A stretch of DNA of 33,603 nt. It comes from Lachnospiraceae bacterium. Its GTDB lineage: Bacteria; Bacillota; Clostridia; Lachnospirales; Lachnospiraceae. Positions 15,647-22,871 of this stretch are shown here, in pieces. A program made the translations under genes and the position numbers. The stretch is taken from positions 1 through 33,603 of the forward strand of contig JAJPWX010000049.1 of the NCBI GenBank assembly GCA_021205755.1, in the 5' to 3' direction. The number at the start of each line of letters is the position of its first letter. Position 1 is the first letter of the stretch. Below the pieces are notes generated by a model. The model saw nothing but the letters and a program-made list of their open reading frames with translations, ran no database searches and had not been told where the DNA came from.

Positions 15647-15674
15647 TTGACAAAAGTCTGATATTCGGTATAAT
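15647..15674 (+). promoter_or_regulatory. Promoter of the orphan binding-protein gene
   Basis: Perfect TTGACA (15647-15652) and TATAAT (15669-15674) with a 16-base spacer. The surrounding sequence (GCGTTGACAAAA, then GATATT, then TATAATGAAC and TATGCGAA) is nearly the same as at 22654-22696, before the second binding-protein gene. The two genes therefore appear to share a duplicated control region. Confidence 0.85.
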
Positions 15675-15710
15675 GAACTTATGCGAATGAAAAGAATATG
15701 ACTTATGTTG

Positions 15711-15759
15711 AAAGGGCAGCAGAGTACGAGGACGTACAGACTGCCCTTTCTATATTTTT
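15711..15759 (+). promoter_or_regulatory. Leader hairpin with U-run (probable attenuator)
   Basis: AAAGGGCAG (15711-15719) pairs with CTGCCCTTT (15741-15749), then an internal loop, then GTAC-GAGGAC-GTAC at the tip (15724-15737). A U-rich tail follows. It lies between the promoter and the start codon, about 80 bases before ATG 15838, so it must be read through for expression. The tip plan matches 22733-22746 (GTAC-AGGGAC-GTAC). Confidence 0.75.
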
Positions 15760-15837
15760 CTGGTTGACTTTAGCAAAGTAACGCGATAACATAATGAAAG
15801 TATGTTTCATTCGACAATTATTTCAGGAGGCGAAAAG

Positions 15838-17997
15838 ATGGCAGTTACGATTTCAAGAAGAGACTTTTTGAAGGGAACAGCGGCGACGGCCGCGACTCTG
15901 GCGGTTTCCACAGCGTTTGGCGGTTTGTATACGCAGAAGGCGGTTCTGGCAGAGGAGGATTTTGATTTTTCCGCATACACGGAGACCTCGACGGAGCTTT
16001 ATTATGATGTACTCGGCGAATTTTACGATTCGTATCAGGTAGCCCTGGCGGCGGAGACGGTGCCGGAACGGTACGCGCTGATGGCGCTGGCGGAGGCAAA
16101 GCTGATGGAAGCGGCGGTGACGCTCCCAACCACGACGGACGGCGGCTATTACCGGATTACCAAGGTTGTTCCGGGGTCAGGTTCCAGCGTGATGTGGGGC
16201 AGTGATTCTTACCGGATGCACAATTATCTGCTGACGACGGAAGCACTCAAAGCGGCGGATTATACAGAACTGCGGACGATGTGGAATGAGCTGCGCGGTA
16301 CCGGTACCTTTATGGATTCCGCGCTGGCATACCTGGAGGAGAACGGCTACGAGACAAAGGACAGCTATAGCCTGAATTACAACGCAGACGCGGTGACCTG
16401 GGATGTTTTGTCTTCTTCTCTGACGGTTGATTGTGAGAAGGTGGTACAGACCTATGACGGCCTTCTGGAATATGACAATGAGAATCAGCTGCAGCCGGCG
16501 CTGGCGGAGAGCTATGAAGTGTCAGACGACGGACTGACCTATACTTTCCACATCCGTGAGGGCGTTTCCTGGGTGGATGTCCAGGGCAGAGAGGTTGCCG
16601 CTGTCGTGGCGGATGACTTTGTGGCTGGCCTGCAGCACATGATGGACGCGCAGGGCGGTCTGGAGTATCTGATTGAGGGCATCATTAAGAATGCCAGCGA
16701 GTATATCTATGGCGAGATTACCGATTTCTCAGAGGTCGGTGTGGAAGCGACGGATGACACAACGCTTGTCTTTACGCTGGAGAACCCGTGCTCGTATTTC
16801 CTGACTATGCTTGGCTACAGCGTGTTTGCGCCGATGAGCCGCACCTACTATGAGTCCATGGGCGGTAAGTTCGGTATGGATTATGACCCATCCGCGGCGG
16901 ATTATACATACGGCAAAGGTCCGGATTCGATCGCGTACTGCGGTCCGTATCTGGTATCCAGCCTGACAGAGCAGAACTCAATTGTTTTCTCTGCGAATCC
17001 GACCTACTGGAATGCGGAAAATGTCCGTCTGCAGACCGTTACCTGGAAATACAACGACGGCAGTGACCCGACCAAATACTATACCGATTTCACTTCCGGC
17101 ACAATTGATTATGTCAGCCTGAGCGACTCGATTGTACAGCTTGCGGTGGATGATGGTATTTTTGATGATTATTCCGTAGTCTCCGGCACAGGCTCCATGA
17201 CCTATTACAACAACTATAACCTGAACCGTATTGCGCTCGCGAACTTCAACGACGGCACGACCGCCGCTTCCTCGAAGACCGAGGAGGATGTGGAGCGCTG
17301 CAACCAGGCGATGCGCAATGTACACTTCAGAAGAGCACTTTCCTTTGCAACAGACAGAGGCTCCATGAATGCGCAGTCGGTAGGCGAGGAGCTGAAGCTT
17401 GTCTCTGTCCGCAACTCTCTGACGCCGGGCAAATTCGTTACCCTGGATGAGGATGTGACCGTGGACATCAACGGCGAGGCGACGACCTTTGCGGCAGGCA
17501 CCTATTATGGCGCGGTGATGCAGGCACAGGTAGACGCGGACGGCGTTCCGATGACCGTATACAGTGCGGACGCAGATGATGGCACAGGCAGCAGCGATGG
17601 CTTCGACGGCTGGTTTAACGAGGAGAACGCGGCGGCAGAGTTTGAGACAGCGGTTGCGGAGCTTGCAGAGGCTGGCGTAGAGGTCAGTGCAGAGAACCCG
17701 ATCTACGTAGATCTGGTTTATGTATCACAGGTTGAGGCGCTGGTGAACCGCGCGAATGTCATGAAGCAGTCGATGGAGTCCATCCTCGGCGGAGCTGTGA
17801 TTCTGAACCTTGTGGATGCGGGCGACTATGACGGCTGGTATTACGCGACCTATTATCCGAGCTATGGCTACGAGATGAACTGCGACATCAACGATGGTAC
17901 CGGCTGGGGTCCGGACTATGGAGATCCGTCGACCTTCCTCGATACCGCGCTTCCGGATTACGTAGGATATACAACGAAGTGCTACGGGCTGTTTTGA
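15838..17997 (+). CDS. Tat-exported AmiA/OppA-like oligopeptide-binding protein, apparently circularly permuted
   Basis: A 719-aa family-5 solute-binding protein. The start is ATG 15838 after AGGAGG; the longer frame from 15802 has no site. Residues 1-37 are a twin-arginine signal (SRRDFLKGTAATAATLAVS). There is no lipobox, so anchoring is unclear. Residues about 50-170 (ELYYDVLGEFYDSY, ERYALMALAEAKLMEAAVTLPTTTDGGYYRITKVVP, then DYTELRTMWNELRG) match what is normally the C-terminal tail of AmiA/OppA proteins. The usual N-terminal part (VQTYDGLLEYDNENQLQPALAESYEVSDDGLTYTFHIREG) only begins near residue 200. The protein ends at GWGPDYGDPSTFLD plus 16 residues, where normal homologues still have about 130 residues to go. 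It is a close paralogue of 22872-25031, of identical length. No permease is adjacent, so it probably feeds the importer at 25211-30852. Confidence 0.88.
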   Translation: MAVTISRRDFLKGTAATAATLAVSTAFGGLYTQKAVLAEEDFDFSAYTETSTELYYDVLGEFYDSYQVALAAETVPERYALMALAEAKLMEAAVTLPTTTDGGYYRITKVVPGSGSSVMWGSDSYRMHNYLLTTEALKAADYTELRTMWNELRGTGTFMDSALAYLEENGYETKDSYSLNYNADAVTWDVLSSSLTVDCEKVVQTYDGLLEYDNENQLQPALAESYEVSDDGLTYTFHIREGVSWVDVQGREVAAVVADDFVAGLQHMMDAQGGLEYLIEGIIKNASEYIYGEITDFSEVGVEATDDTTLVFTLENPCSYFLTMLGYSVFAPMSRTYYESMGGKFGMDYDPSAADYTYGKGPDSIAYCGPYLVSSLTEQNSIVFSANPTYWNAENVRLQTVTWKYNDGSDPTKYYTDFTSGTIDYVSLSDSIVQLAVDDGIFDDYSVVSGTGSMTYYNNYNLNRIALANFNDGTTAASSKTEEDVERCNQAMRNVHFRRALSFATDRGSMNAQSVGEELKLVSVRNSLTPGKFVTLDEDVTVDINGEATTFAAGTYYGAVMQAQVDADGVPMTVYSADADDGTGSSDGFDGWFNEENAAAEFETAVAELAEAGVEVSAENPIYVDLVYVSQVEALVNRANVMKQSMESILGGAVILNLVDAGDYDGWYYATYYPSYGYEMNCDINDGTGWGPDYGDPSTFLDTALPDYVGYTTKCYGLF

Positions 17998-18020
17998 TAT
18001 AACCATTTAGTGGGCGTAAA

Positions 18021-18062
18021 GAAAGCTTCTGGTACAGAAACGTGTATCAGGAGCTTTCTTTT
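18021..18062 (+). terminator. Terminator of the orphan binding-protein gene
   Basis: GAAAGCT (18021-18027) pairs with AGCTTTC (18052-18058), continuing into CTGGTAC/GTATCAG, with an 8-base loop AGAAACGT and a TTTT tail. The upper stem resembles that at 3671-3706. Because it overlaps ATG 18042, that codon is unlikely to be the start of the next gene. Confidence 0.85.
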
Positions 18063-18066
18063 AGTC

Positions 18067-18093
18067 TTGAGCTTCAGGAGAGTGTGGTATACT
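18067..18093 (+). promoter_or_regulatory. Candidate promoter of the AraC-type regulator
   Basis: TTGAGC (18067-18072) and TATACT (18088-18093), with a short 15-base spacer and GTGTGG before the -10. It directly follows the terminator of the upstream gene. Confidence 0.4.
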
Positions 18094-18137
18094 TGCAGAA
18101 GAAACATTCATTTCGGGAGAAAAAGCGGTGGTTTGAA

Positions 18138-19901
18138 TTGAAAAAATATTTTTTAAAAGGAAAAACATTTTATACACTTTTCGTCATGTTTGCTTCGCTG
18201 ATTCTGGCGCTGGTCTGTTGTGCTTACACGATCTGCTATTTTGCTTTGAAAAACGCGAGCGGCCAGCTGGAGACCAGTCTGGAGACGATTCTCACACTGC
18301 AGGTACAGAGCATCGGTGAAAGCTATTCTTCGGATGAGTATTCGGCTCTGGAGGTGGAGCTTTCTGAAAACGAGATCCTGACAGAACTTGCCTCGCGCGA
18401 CCAGATCGACCAGGATGAGGATATGGAACAGGCGGAGGATTTGCTCCGGAACTATAAGGAATCCATTTCTTATGCGGATCTGATCTGCTATTTTTATTTT
18501 GAAAACAGCGGCTATCTGATGTGTACCATGCTTTCCGGGGCGGATGCTTCGGAGCTGGCGCCGGACTATGTGACGGAGCGCCTTGCCGGTTTTGAGGATA
18601 TGGAGATCGGTACCTCCGAAAAGTATCTGGGCGTGGATGGGGATGACGTCTATTATGATGTCAGTCTGGTCAGGCTTACATCCAGTTTGGGGCTGATTCG
18701 TGTGAACCTGGGCAGTCCTTCTTATGAACTGCCGGAATTGTTCCTGTCAAACATGGAGGGCGTGGAAATGTATACCTATGATCGGTATGGAAATGTTCAC
18801 GCGCTGGAAGAAAGCCAGGAATTAGTCGGGCTGTACAGCTACGATTCCCTGGGGGAGGAGGATTCAGCCACCTTCACGTTTTCCAATGGAGGACATTCTT
18901 ATATTGGCTCCTATTATACATTTGTCTCCCGGCCAATCCGATTGGCTGTTTTCTGCCGGGATACGGCGGCGGAGAACCGGGCGTTGTCTTTGCGGATTGT
19001 CTTAGCGGCTGTAGTTTGCCTGGCTTTTGTCTGCATTTTGCTTGCCCTTTTTTATGCCAGACGGGCGTATCGGCCGGTGGAAGAGCTGGTATCCAGATTG
19101 CCAGAGGAACCGGACAAAGCGGACGGTGAGGGGCAAAAGGTATTCAGGGATGACTTTGCGATGATCAACCGCGTGTTTGATCAGTGGGCAGAGCAGCTGC
19201 AGGAAAAAGACCGGATGCTGCAGAACCGCTCTGAGCTGGTGCCGGACAGTACACAGCTTCGCGATCTTTCTGCCGCGATAGAAGCTCATTCGAAGGAAGA
19301 GGTTTTCGAACAATATGACATTCTGATCCGTCAGATGACAGAATTGTGCGGAAAGGCTCCGGACAGGGAAGAACTTGTATTTTACCTGCTGGTTGATACG
19401 ATAGCGCTTACTGTTCTGGATCTTTCTTTACCCGGAGATGTTGACCGCGAGAGCGTGCGCGGGTATGCGCAGAGAATTCGCCAGAGCCAGGACGCGGATG
19501 AATTGCGGACGGCGCTGCTTTTTGTTTTGGAAGCAATGGCAAGTGAAACGGAAGACAGGGGAGAAAATGAAAGAAAGCGCTTTGAAGAGATCCGGCAGTA
19601 TGTGCTGGAGCATTTTAAAGATCCCAGCCTCTGTGCGGGAATGGTCGCGGAGAAATTTCAGGTCAGCCCTTCCGGTTTGTCCAGGAAATTTAAAAAATAC
19701 TATCAGATCGGGTTCCTGGAGTATCTTCACCGACTGCGGGTGACTGAGGCAGTGCGTCTGCTGCGGGAAACGGATCAGACGATCACGGAAATCGCTCAGC
19801 AATGCGGATACACGAATGTTTATACAATGAACCGTGCGTTTAAATCCTATGCCAATACGACGCCGGGAAAGATTCGGGAGGCGGAACGCGCCCGATCATA
19901 G
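18138..19901 (+). CDS. Membrane-anchored AraC-family regulator with extracellular sensor domain
   Basis: A 587-aa protein if started at TTG 18138 (MKKYFLKGKTFYTLF). The longer frame from 18042 begins inside the preceding terminator and is rejected. TM1 is about residues 13-36. An extracellular region of about 250 residues (36-284), probably a Cache-like sensor, follows. TM2 is about 285-306 (VLAAVVCLAFVCILLALFYA). A cytoplasmic linker (AYRPVEELV) resembles a HAMP-type connection. The last about 105 residues are an AraC double helix-turn-helix (RFEEIRQYVLEHFKDPSLC to YTNVYTMNRAFKSYANTTPGKIRE). Family members sense an extracellular ligand and activate transport or degradation genes. Its position after the orphan binding protein suggests it controls that gene and perhaps the paralogue at 22872. 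The ligand is unknown, possibly a peptide. Confidence 0.88.
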   Translation: MKKYFLKGKTFYTLFVMFASLILALVCCAYTICYFALKNASGQLETSLETILTLQVQSIGESYSSDEYSALEVELSENEILTELASRDQIDQDEDMEQAEDLLRNYKESISYADLICYFYFENSGYLMCTMLSGADASELAPDYVTERLAGFEDMEIGTSEKYLGVDGDDVYYDVSLVRLTSSLGLIRVNLGSPSYELPELFLSNMEGVEMYTYDRYGNVHALEESQELVGLYSYDSLGEEDSATFTFSNGGHSYIGSYYTFVSRPIRLAVFCRDTAAENRALSLRIVLAAVVCLAFVCILLALFYARRAYRPVEELVSRLPEEPDKADGEGQKVFRDDFAMINRVFDQWAEQLQEKDRMLQNRSELVPDSTQLRDLSAAIEAHSKEEVFEQYDILIRQMTELCGKAPDREELVFYLLVDTIALTVLDLSLPGDVDRESVRGYAQRIRQSQDADELRTALLFVLEAMASETEDRGENERKRFEEIRQYVLEHFKDPSLCAGMVAEKFQVSPSGLSRKFKKYYQIGFLEYLHRLRVTEAVRLLRETDQTITEIAQQCGYTNVYTMNRAFKSYANTTPGKIREAERARS

Positions 19902-19946
19902 GGAATACCGTTGAGGATGTTTAGACCGATTAAACGTTTTAAGGGT

Positions 19947-19984
19947 GAACCGGACAGGAAGTTTTCTCCCTGTCCGGTTCCGTT
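19947..19984. terminator. Terminator between convergent genes
   Basis: GAACCGGACAGG (19947-19958) and CCTGTCCGGTTC (19969-19980) form a perfect 12-bp stem followed by CGTTT. It lies between the regulator (+) and the ferredoxin gene (-). Confidence 0.8.
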
Positions 19985-20047
19985 TATCCTATCATGGTAC
20001 AGGCAAAACGCGCCGTACCGGAGCTGTGCATGTTCCAGATGCCGGTT

Positions 20048-20269
20048 TTAACGGCTTGCCGTCAGGGCGAAGGCATGGATCTCATCGTCAAAATACAGAG
20101 ACCTGCCGAGGCAGTTCAGCCAACACTGGCCGCAGCTCTGGCAATTTTCCGGATAGGCGATTACAGATTTATTTGAGGCAGTGTCAAAACGGAATACATC
20201 CATGGGACAGATATTCACACAGTTCTGGCAGCCGATGCATTTATTCAGATCATATCTTCTTACAGCCAT
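20048..20269 (-). CDS. Small 2x[4Fe-4S] ferredoxin-like protein
   Basis: A 73-aa protein with two cluster motifs: CIGCQNCVNICPMD and CQSCGQCWLNC. It is a soluble electron carrier or electron-transfer subunit. Start ATG 20269 is chosen because AAAGGAG lies about 10 bases upstream; TTG 20278 is too close to it. It follows the flavoprotein gene on the same strand with a 98-base gap, so the pair is probably one operon and one complex, as with other flavoprotein/ferredoxin pairs such as AprA/AprB. It has no signal peptide although the flavoprotein has a Tat signal. Co-export with the folded partner is possible, but so is a cytoplasmic role. Confidence 0.88.
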   Translation of the reverse strand: MAVRRYDLNKCIGCQNCVNICPMDVFRFDTASNKSVIAYPENCQSCGQCWLNCLGRSLYFDDEIHAFALTASR

Positions 20270-20367
20270 CTTATCCAATCTCCTTTATTCTTCATTGCTG
20301 TAAAAGCGTCGTCTATGGCAGGTTTTGTGCCAGGCAATTCGCTTTTATATGTAGTGGCGCAGCCGTT

Positions 20368-22323
20368 TTACCACGAGGAAGCCTCCGTCTCCGGCAGATC
20401 CATTGCCTCCGTTTCGCCCGGGAAGCGGAAATAAGCGCCGTACCTGTCTTCATAAGACATTGTCTGATCGCCTTTCCAGTCGTCTTTGATGTCCACTTTA
20501 TTGATTTCCACAGAATCATCGTCGCCCTTCTGGAGGGTGATGTAGCAGAGATAGTCGTCGTCGCGGTACGGATAATCTGTGCGGAAATGATAGCCGCGGC
20601 TTTCCTTGCGCTCAAGAGATGCGCGGAGCTTCAGCTCGGCGACGAGTGCCTTATGCTTCATCTCATGGCAGAGACGCAGGTCATGGCCGCTGGTTGCTCT
20701 CAGCTTGGGAATGATGTCTGTGCGGAACTGGACAATCTGATCCAGAGCGCTGCTCAGGGACGTCTCATTCTTGGCGATCGTAATCCAGTATGGTCCCATG
20801 ATAGAGGTCAGAATATCGCGCGCCCAGTTCGGGTCATAGCCTTTTTCCACGCTTAACGGCGCAAGGATTTCTTCGCTCAGGCTGCTGATCTCCTCATCTG
20901 GAATTTCAGCCAGGGATACTCCGCCAGCGTAGGCTGCCGCTGCTGCGCCGGCCATCTTTCCCTGAACACCGGCAAAGTTTGACGTCCAGCCAGACGGCGC
21001 ACCTTTCGTGCCGCCGGTAGCCATGCAGCCGTTTGTGCCGTCTCCGGCTACCCAGAGACCTTCGATGCTGGTTTTTCCTTCTGTGTCGTCAATGCCGCAG
21101 AAGATGCCGCCCGCAAAATGGGTAAACATACCGGGAGCCGCGCCGAAAACGTCGCCCTTGAACACCGCGCTGGAGTATTTACCGGTTCTGGGATCGCTTT
21201 CATCCTCAGAGGTGGAAGCGCCGCGGCCATTGCCTGTAACGAGCTCATATTTATCTACCGGCGTAATGCCATAAGCACTGTCAAACACCGGTGTAATGAC
21301 AGATTTGGCTGCTCCGGATGCTTTTGCGGCCGCATTTTCCTTTGTCGAGCCGCCCGGAGCGCAAAGCCAGACATTTTCTACGTACTGCCAGCTGTTACAG
21401 GCCAGTACGTTGCCCGGCGCGTAAGAAGCGCTCATATGGAAGTCTTCAAATTCCTGTCCGGTAACCGGAAGCCCGTGCATATAGCCCATATATTCTCCGT
21501 CAAAGGTGTCTTCGCCCGTCGGGAAGCCTGCCGGTTTGTAGCTGCCGGAGCCAGTGCAGAGAATGACGGCCTTTGCGCGGAAGGTAATCAGCGTGCCGCT
21601 CGGAACGTGCATGCCGATGGCACCTGCGATCCGCCCGTCTTCTTCGATGATATCCATAATCATCGTATGTTCGACGTAATCAATTTCCTGATCATTCAGA
21701 GCTTTTGTAAATGCCAGGCGGCGGTCGTACTGAATGTTATCCAGATGGTAGTCTACCAGCCGGTCGTTCTGAACAGTTCCGTCTACCCAGTATCCGGCGT
21801 CCTCACCTTTGGTGTACTGGGTCAGAATCCCGAGTTCTACACACTTTTCATAGACCGATTTGGATTCCTCTTCCCAGACCTGTACCCATCCGATATTTGC
21901 CAGGAACTCGTTAGAATACATCATTGCGTACTCAAATTCTTCTTTGCTGTCTCCATAGCCCTCGTCAAAGAAATTGTGAGAGCTGGCCCAGGCACTGAGT
22001 CCGGAGTAACCGGGGCGTCCTTTGTCTACCAGCAGTACATTGCTGCCAGCCTCTTTCGCGGACATGGCGGCAAATAGTCCGGCAAATCCACCGCCTACGA
22101 CCAGCACGTCGCATTCGTAGTCTGTTACGTCCGGCACTTCTGCTTCCGGAATATCCAGTTCTGTAACCACACGCTCCGTGGACTCGGAGGAGGCAGCTTC
22201 GGTCTGCGCTTCCGTCTCTTCTTCTGCGAAAGCGGTTGTCCCAAGAATTCCTGCCGCTGCCAGACCGGCGGAACCGGCGGTTACGCTTTTCAGGAAATCT
22301 CTCCTGCTAATGTCTTTACTCAT
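20368..22323 (-). CDS. Tat-exported fumarate-reductase/AprA-like FAD flavoprotein
   Basis: A 651-aa flavoprotein of the succinate dehydrogenase/fumarate reductase family. Residues 1-33 are a Tat signal (SRRDFLKSVTAGSAGLAAAG, cleavage near AFAEE), then an acidic Glu/Ser/Thr linker. The FAD dinucleotide fold starts near residue 72 (DVLVVGGGFAGLFAAMSAKEAG then VLLVDKG). A second FAD motif is GLWVAGDGTNGCMATGG, followed by a long Ala-rich helix. The C-terminal helical domain shows the family signature LRASLERKESRGYHFRTDYPYRDD. It lacks an FMN-binding domain. It should reduce or oxidise an organic acid or similar acceptor outside the membrane, with electrons through the adjacent ferredoxin. The substrate cannot be read from sequence. 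AAAGGA precedes ATG 22323. The next gene, 22872, is divergent. Confidence 0.88.
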   Translation of the reverse strand: MSKDISRRDFLKSVTAGSAGLAAAGILGTTAFAEEETEAQTEAASSESTERVVTELDIPEAEVPDVTDYECDVLVVGGGFAGLFAAMSAKEAGSNVLLVDKGRPGYSGLSAWASSHNFFDEGYGDSKEEFEYAMMYSNEFLANIGWVQVWEEESKSVYEKCVELGILTQYTKGEDAGYWVDGTVQNDRLVDYHLDNIQYDRRLAFTKALNDQEIDYVEHTMIMDIIEEDGRIAGAIGMHVPSGTLITFRAKAVILCTGSGSYKPAGFPTGEDTFDGEYMGYMHGLPVTGQEFEDFHMSASYAPGNVLACNSWQYVENVWLCAPGGSTKENAAAKASGAAKSVITPVFDSAYGITPVDKYELVTGNGRGASTSEDESDPRTGKYSSAVFKGDVFGAAPGMFTHFAGGIFCGIDDTEGKTSIEGLWVAGDGTNGCMATGGTKGAPSGWTSNFAGVQGKMAGAAAAAYAGGVSLAEIPDEEISSLSEEILAPLSVEKGYDPNWARDILTSIMGPYWITIAKNETSLSSALDQIVQFRTDIIPKLRATSGHDLRLCHEMKHKALVAELKLRASLERKESRGYHFRTDYPYRDDDYLCYITLQKGDDDSVEINKVDIKDDWKGDQTMSYEDRYGAYFRFPGETEAMDLPETEASSW

Positions 22324-22656
22324 AGCGTCCTTTACCTTCCTTTCTTTTCATAACATTACAACCTTCAGACTCTCTGGCTTTTCGGCTGCCGGCTTTCGGC
22401 GAAAGAATTCTCCGGCAAACTGAGAAATGCCTGTAAGAAGAAGCCTGCGTTCTCATGTACTTTTGATTATAATTGCTGACAAAAAAGGAAAAAAGCGGCA
22501 GTATTTTCAGAAATGGCAAAAAATGCGGATATGGGAAACAAATACGGGCGTTCCGGATACGCGCAAAAACTGCACGAACTGAAAAAAATGAAAATCCTGT
22601 TTTCAGCGATCTGCGAAGGGTGAATTGGCATTTTTGGCTATTTCCTCAACCGGGCG

Positions 22657-22684
22657 TTGACAAAATTCAGATATTATGTATAAT
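22657..22684 (+). promoter_or_regulatory. Promoter of the oligopeptide importer operon
   Basis: Perfect TTGACA (22657-22662) and TATAAT (22679-22684), 16-base spacer. The context is near-identical to the promoter at 15647-15674, including the downstream GAAC-TATGCGAA. The rest of the 548-base divergent region 22324-22871 is AT-rich; a TATAAT on the minus strand near 22466-22471 may serve the flavoprotein but lacks a clear -35. Confidence 0.85.
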
Positions 22685-22722
22685 GAACCTATGCGAAAGA
22701 AGAAAACTGGGGTTGATTTCGG

Positions 22723-22759
22723 AAAGAGCATTGTACAGGGACGTACAACGTGCTTTTTT
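22723..22759 (+). promoter_or_regulatory. Leader hairpin with U-run (probable attenuator), second copy
   Basis: AGCA (22727-22730) then TTGTAC-AGGGAC-GTACAA (22731-22748), a CG bulge, TGCT and a run of six T. It lies between promoter and start codon, about 110 bases before ATG 22872. It shares the GTAC-hexaloop-GTAC tip with 15724-15737, although the lower stems differ in sequence. Confidence 0.75.
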
Positions 22760-22871
22760 GTTATTATGGACTTTTTGACTGCACAATGGCAATGCTTTAA
22801 CGTGGTAAAACTCCGCATCTGTCCTGAGACAGATTTCTTTCCTACACCAATAATAGGAGGTAAAAATCATC

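Noticed and set aside
15711-15759. Leader hairpins as ANTAR-protein targets
   Set aside because: ANTAR sites need two hexaloop hairpins with A1 and G4. The second leader's loop AGGGAC fits, but the first, GAGGAC, does not, and no second hairpin is evident.
15802-15837. Upstream start of the orphan binding protein at 15802
   Set aside because: No ribosome binding site there, while AGGAGG is correctly placed before ATG 15838 and the Tat signal begins at that point.
19945-20856. Plus-strand open frame opposite the ferredoxin and flavoprotein genes
   Set aside because: The minus strand holds clear cysteine cluster and FAD motifs, while this frame shows no family features.
20368-22323. Calling the flavoprotein a true fumarate reductase or adenylylsulfate reductase
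   Set aside because: Only the general family signature can be read; substrate-specific residues cannot be assigned by eye.
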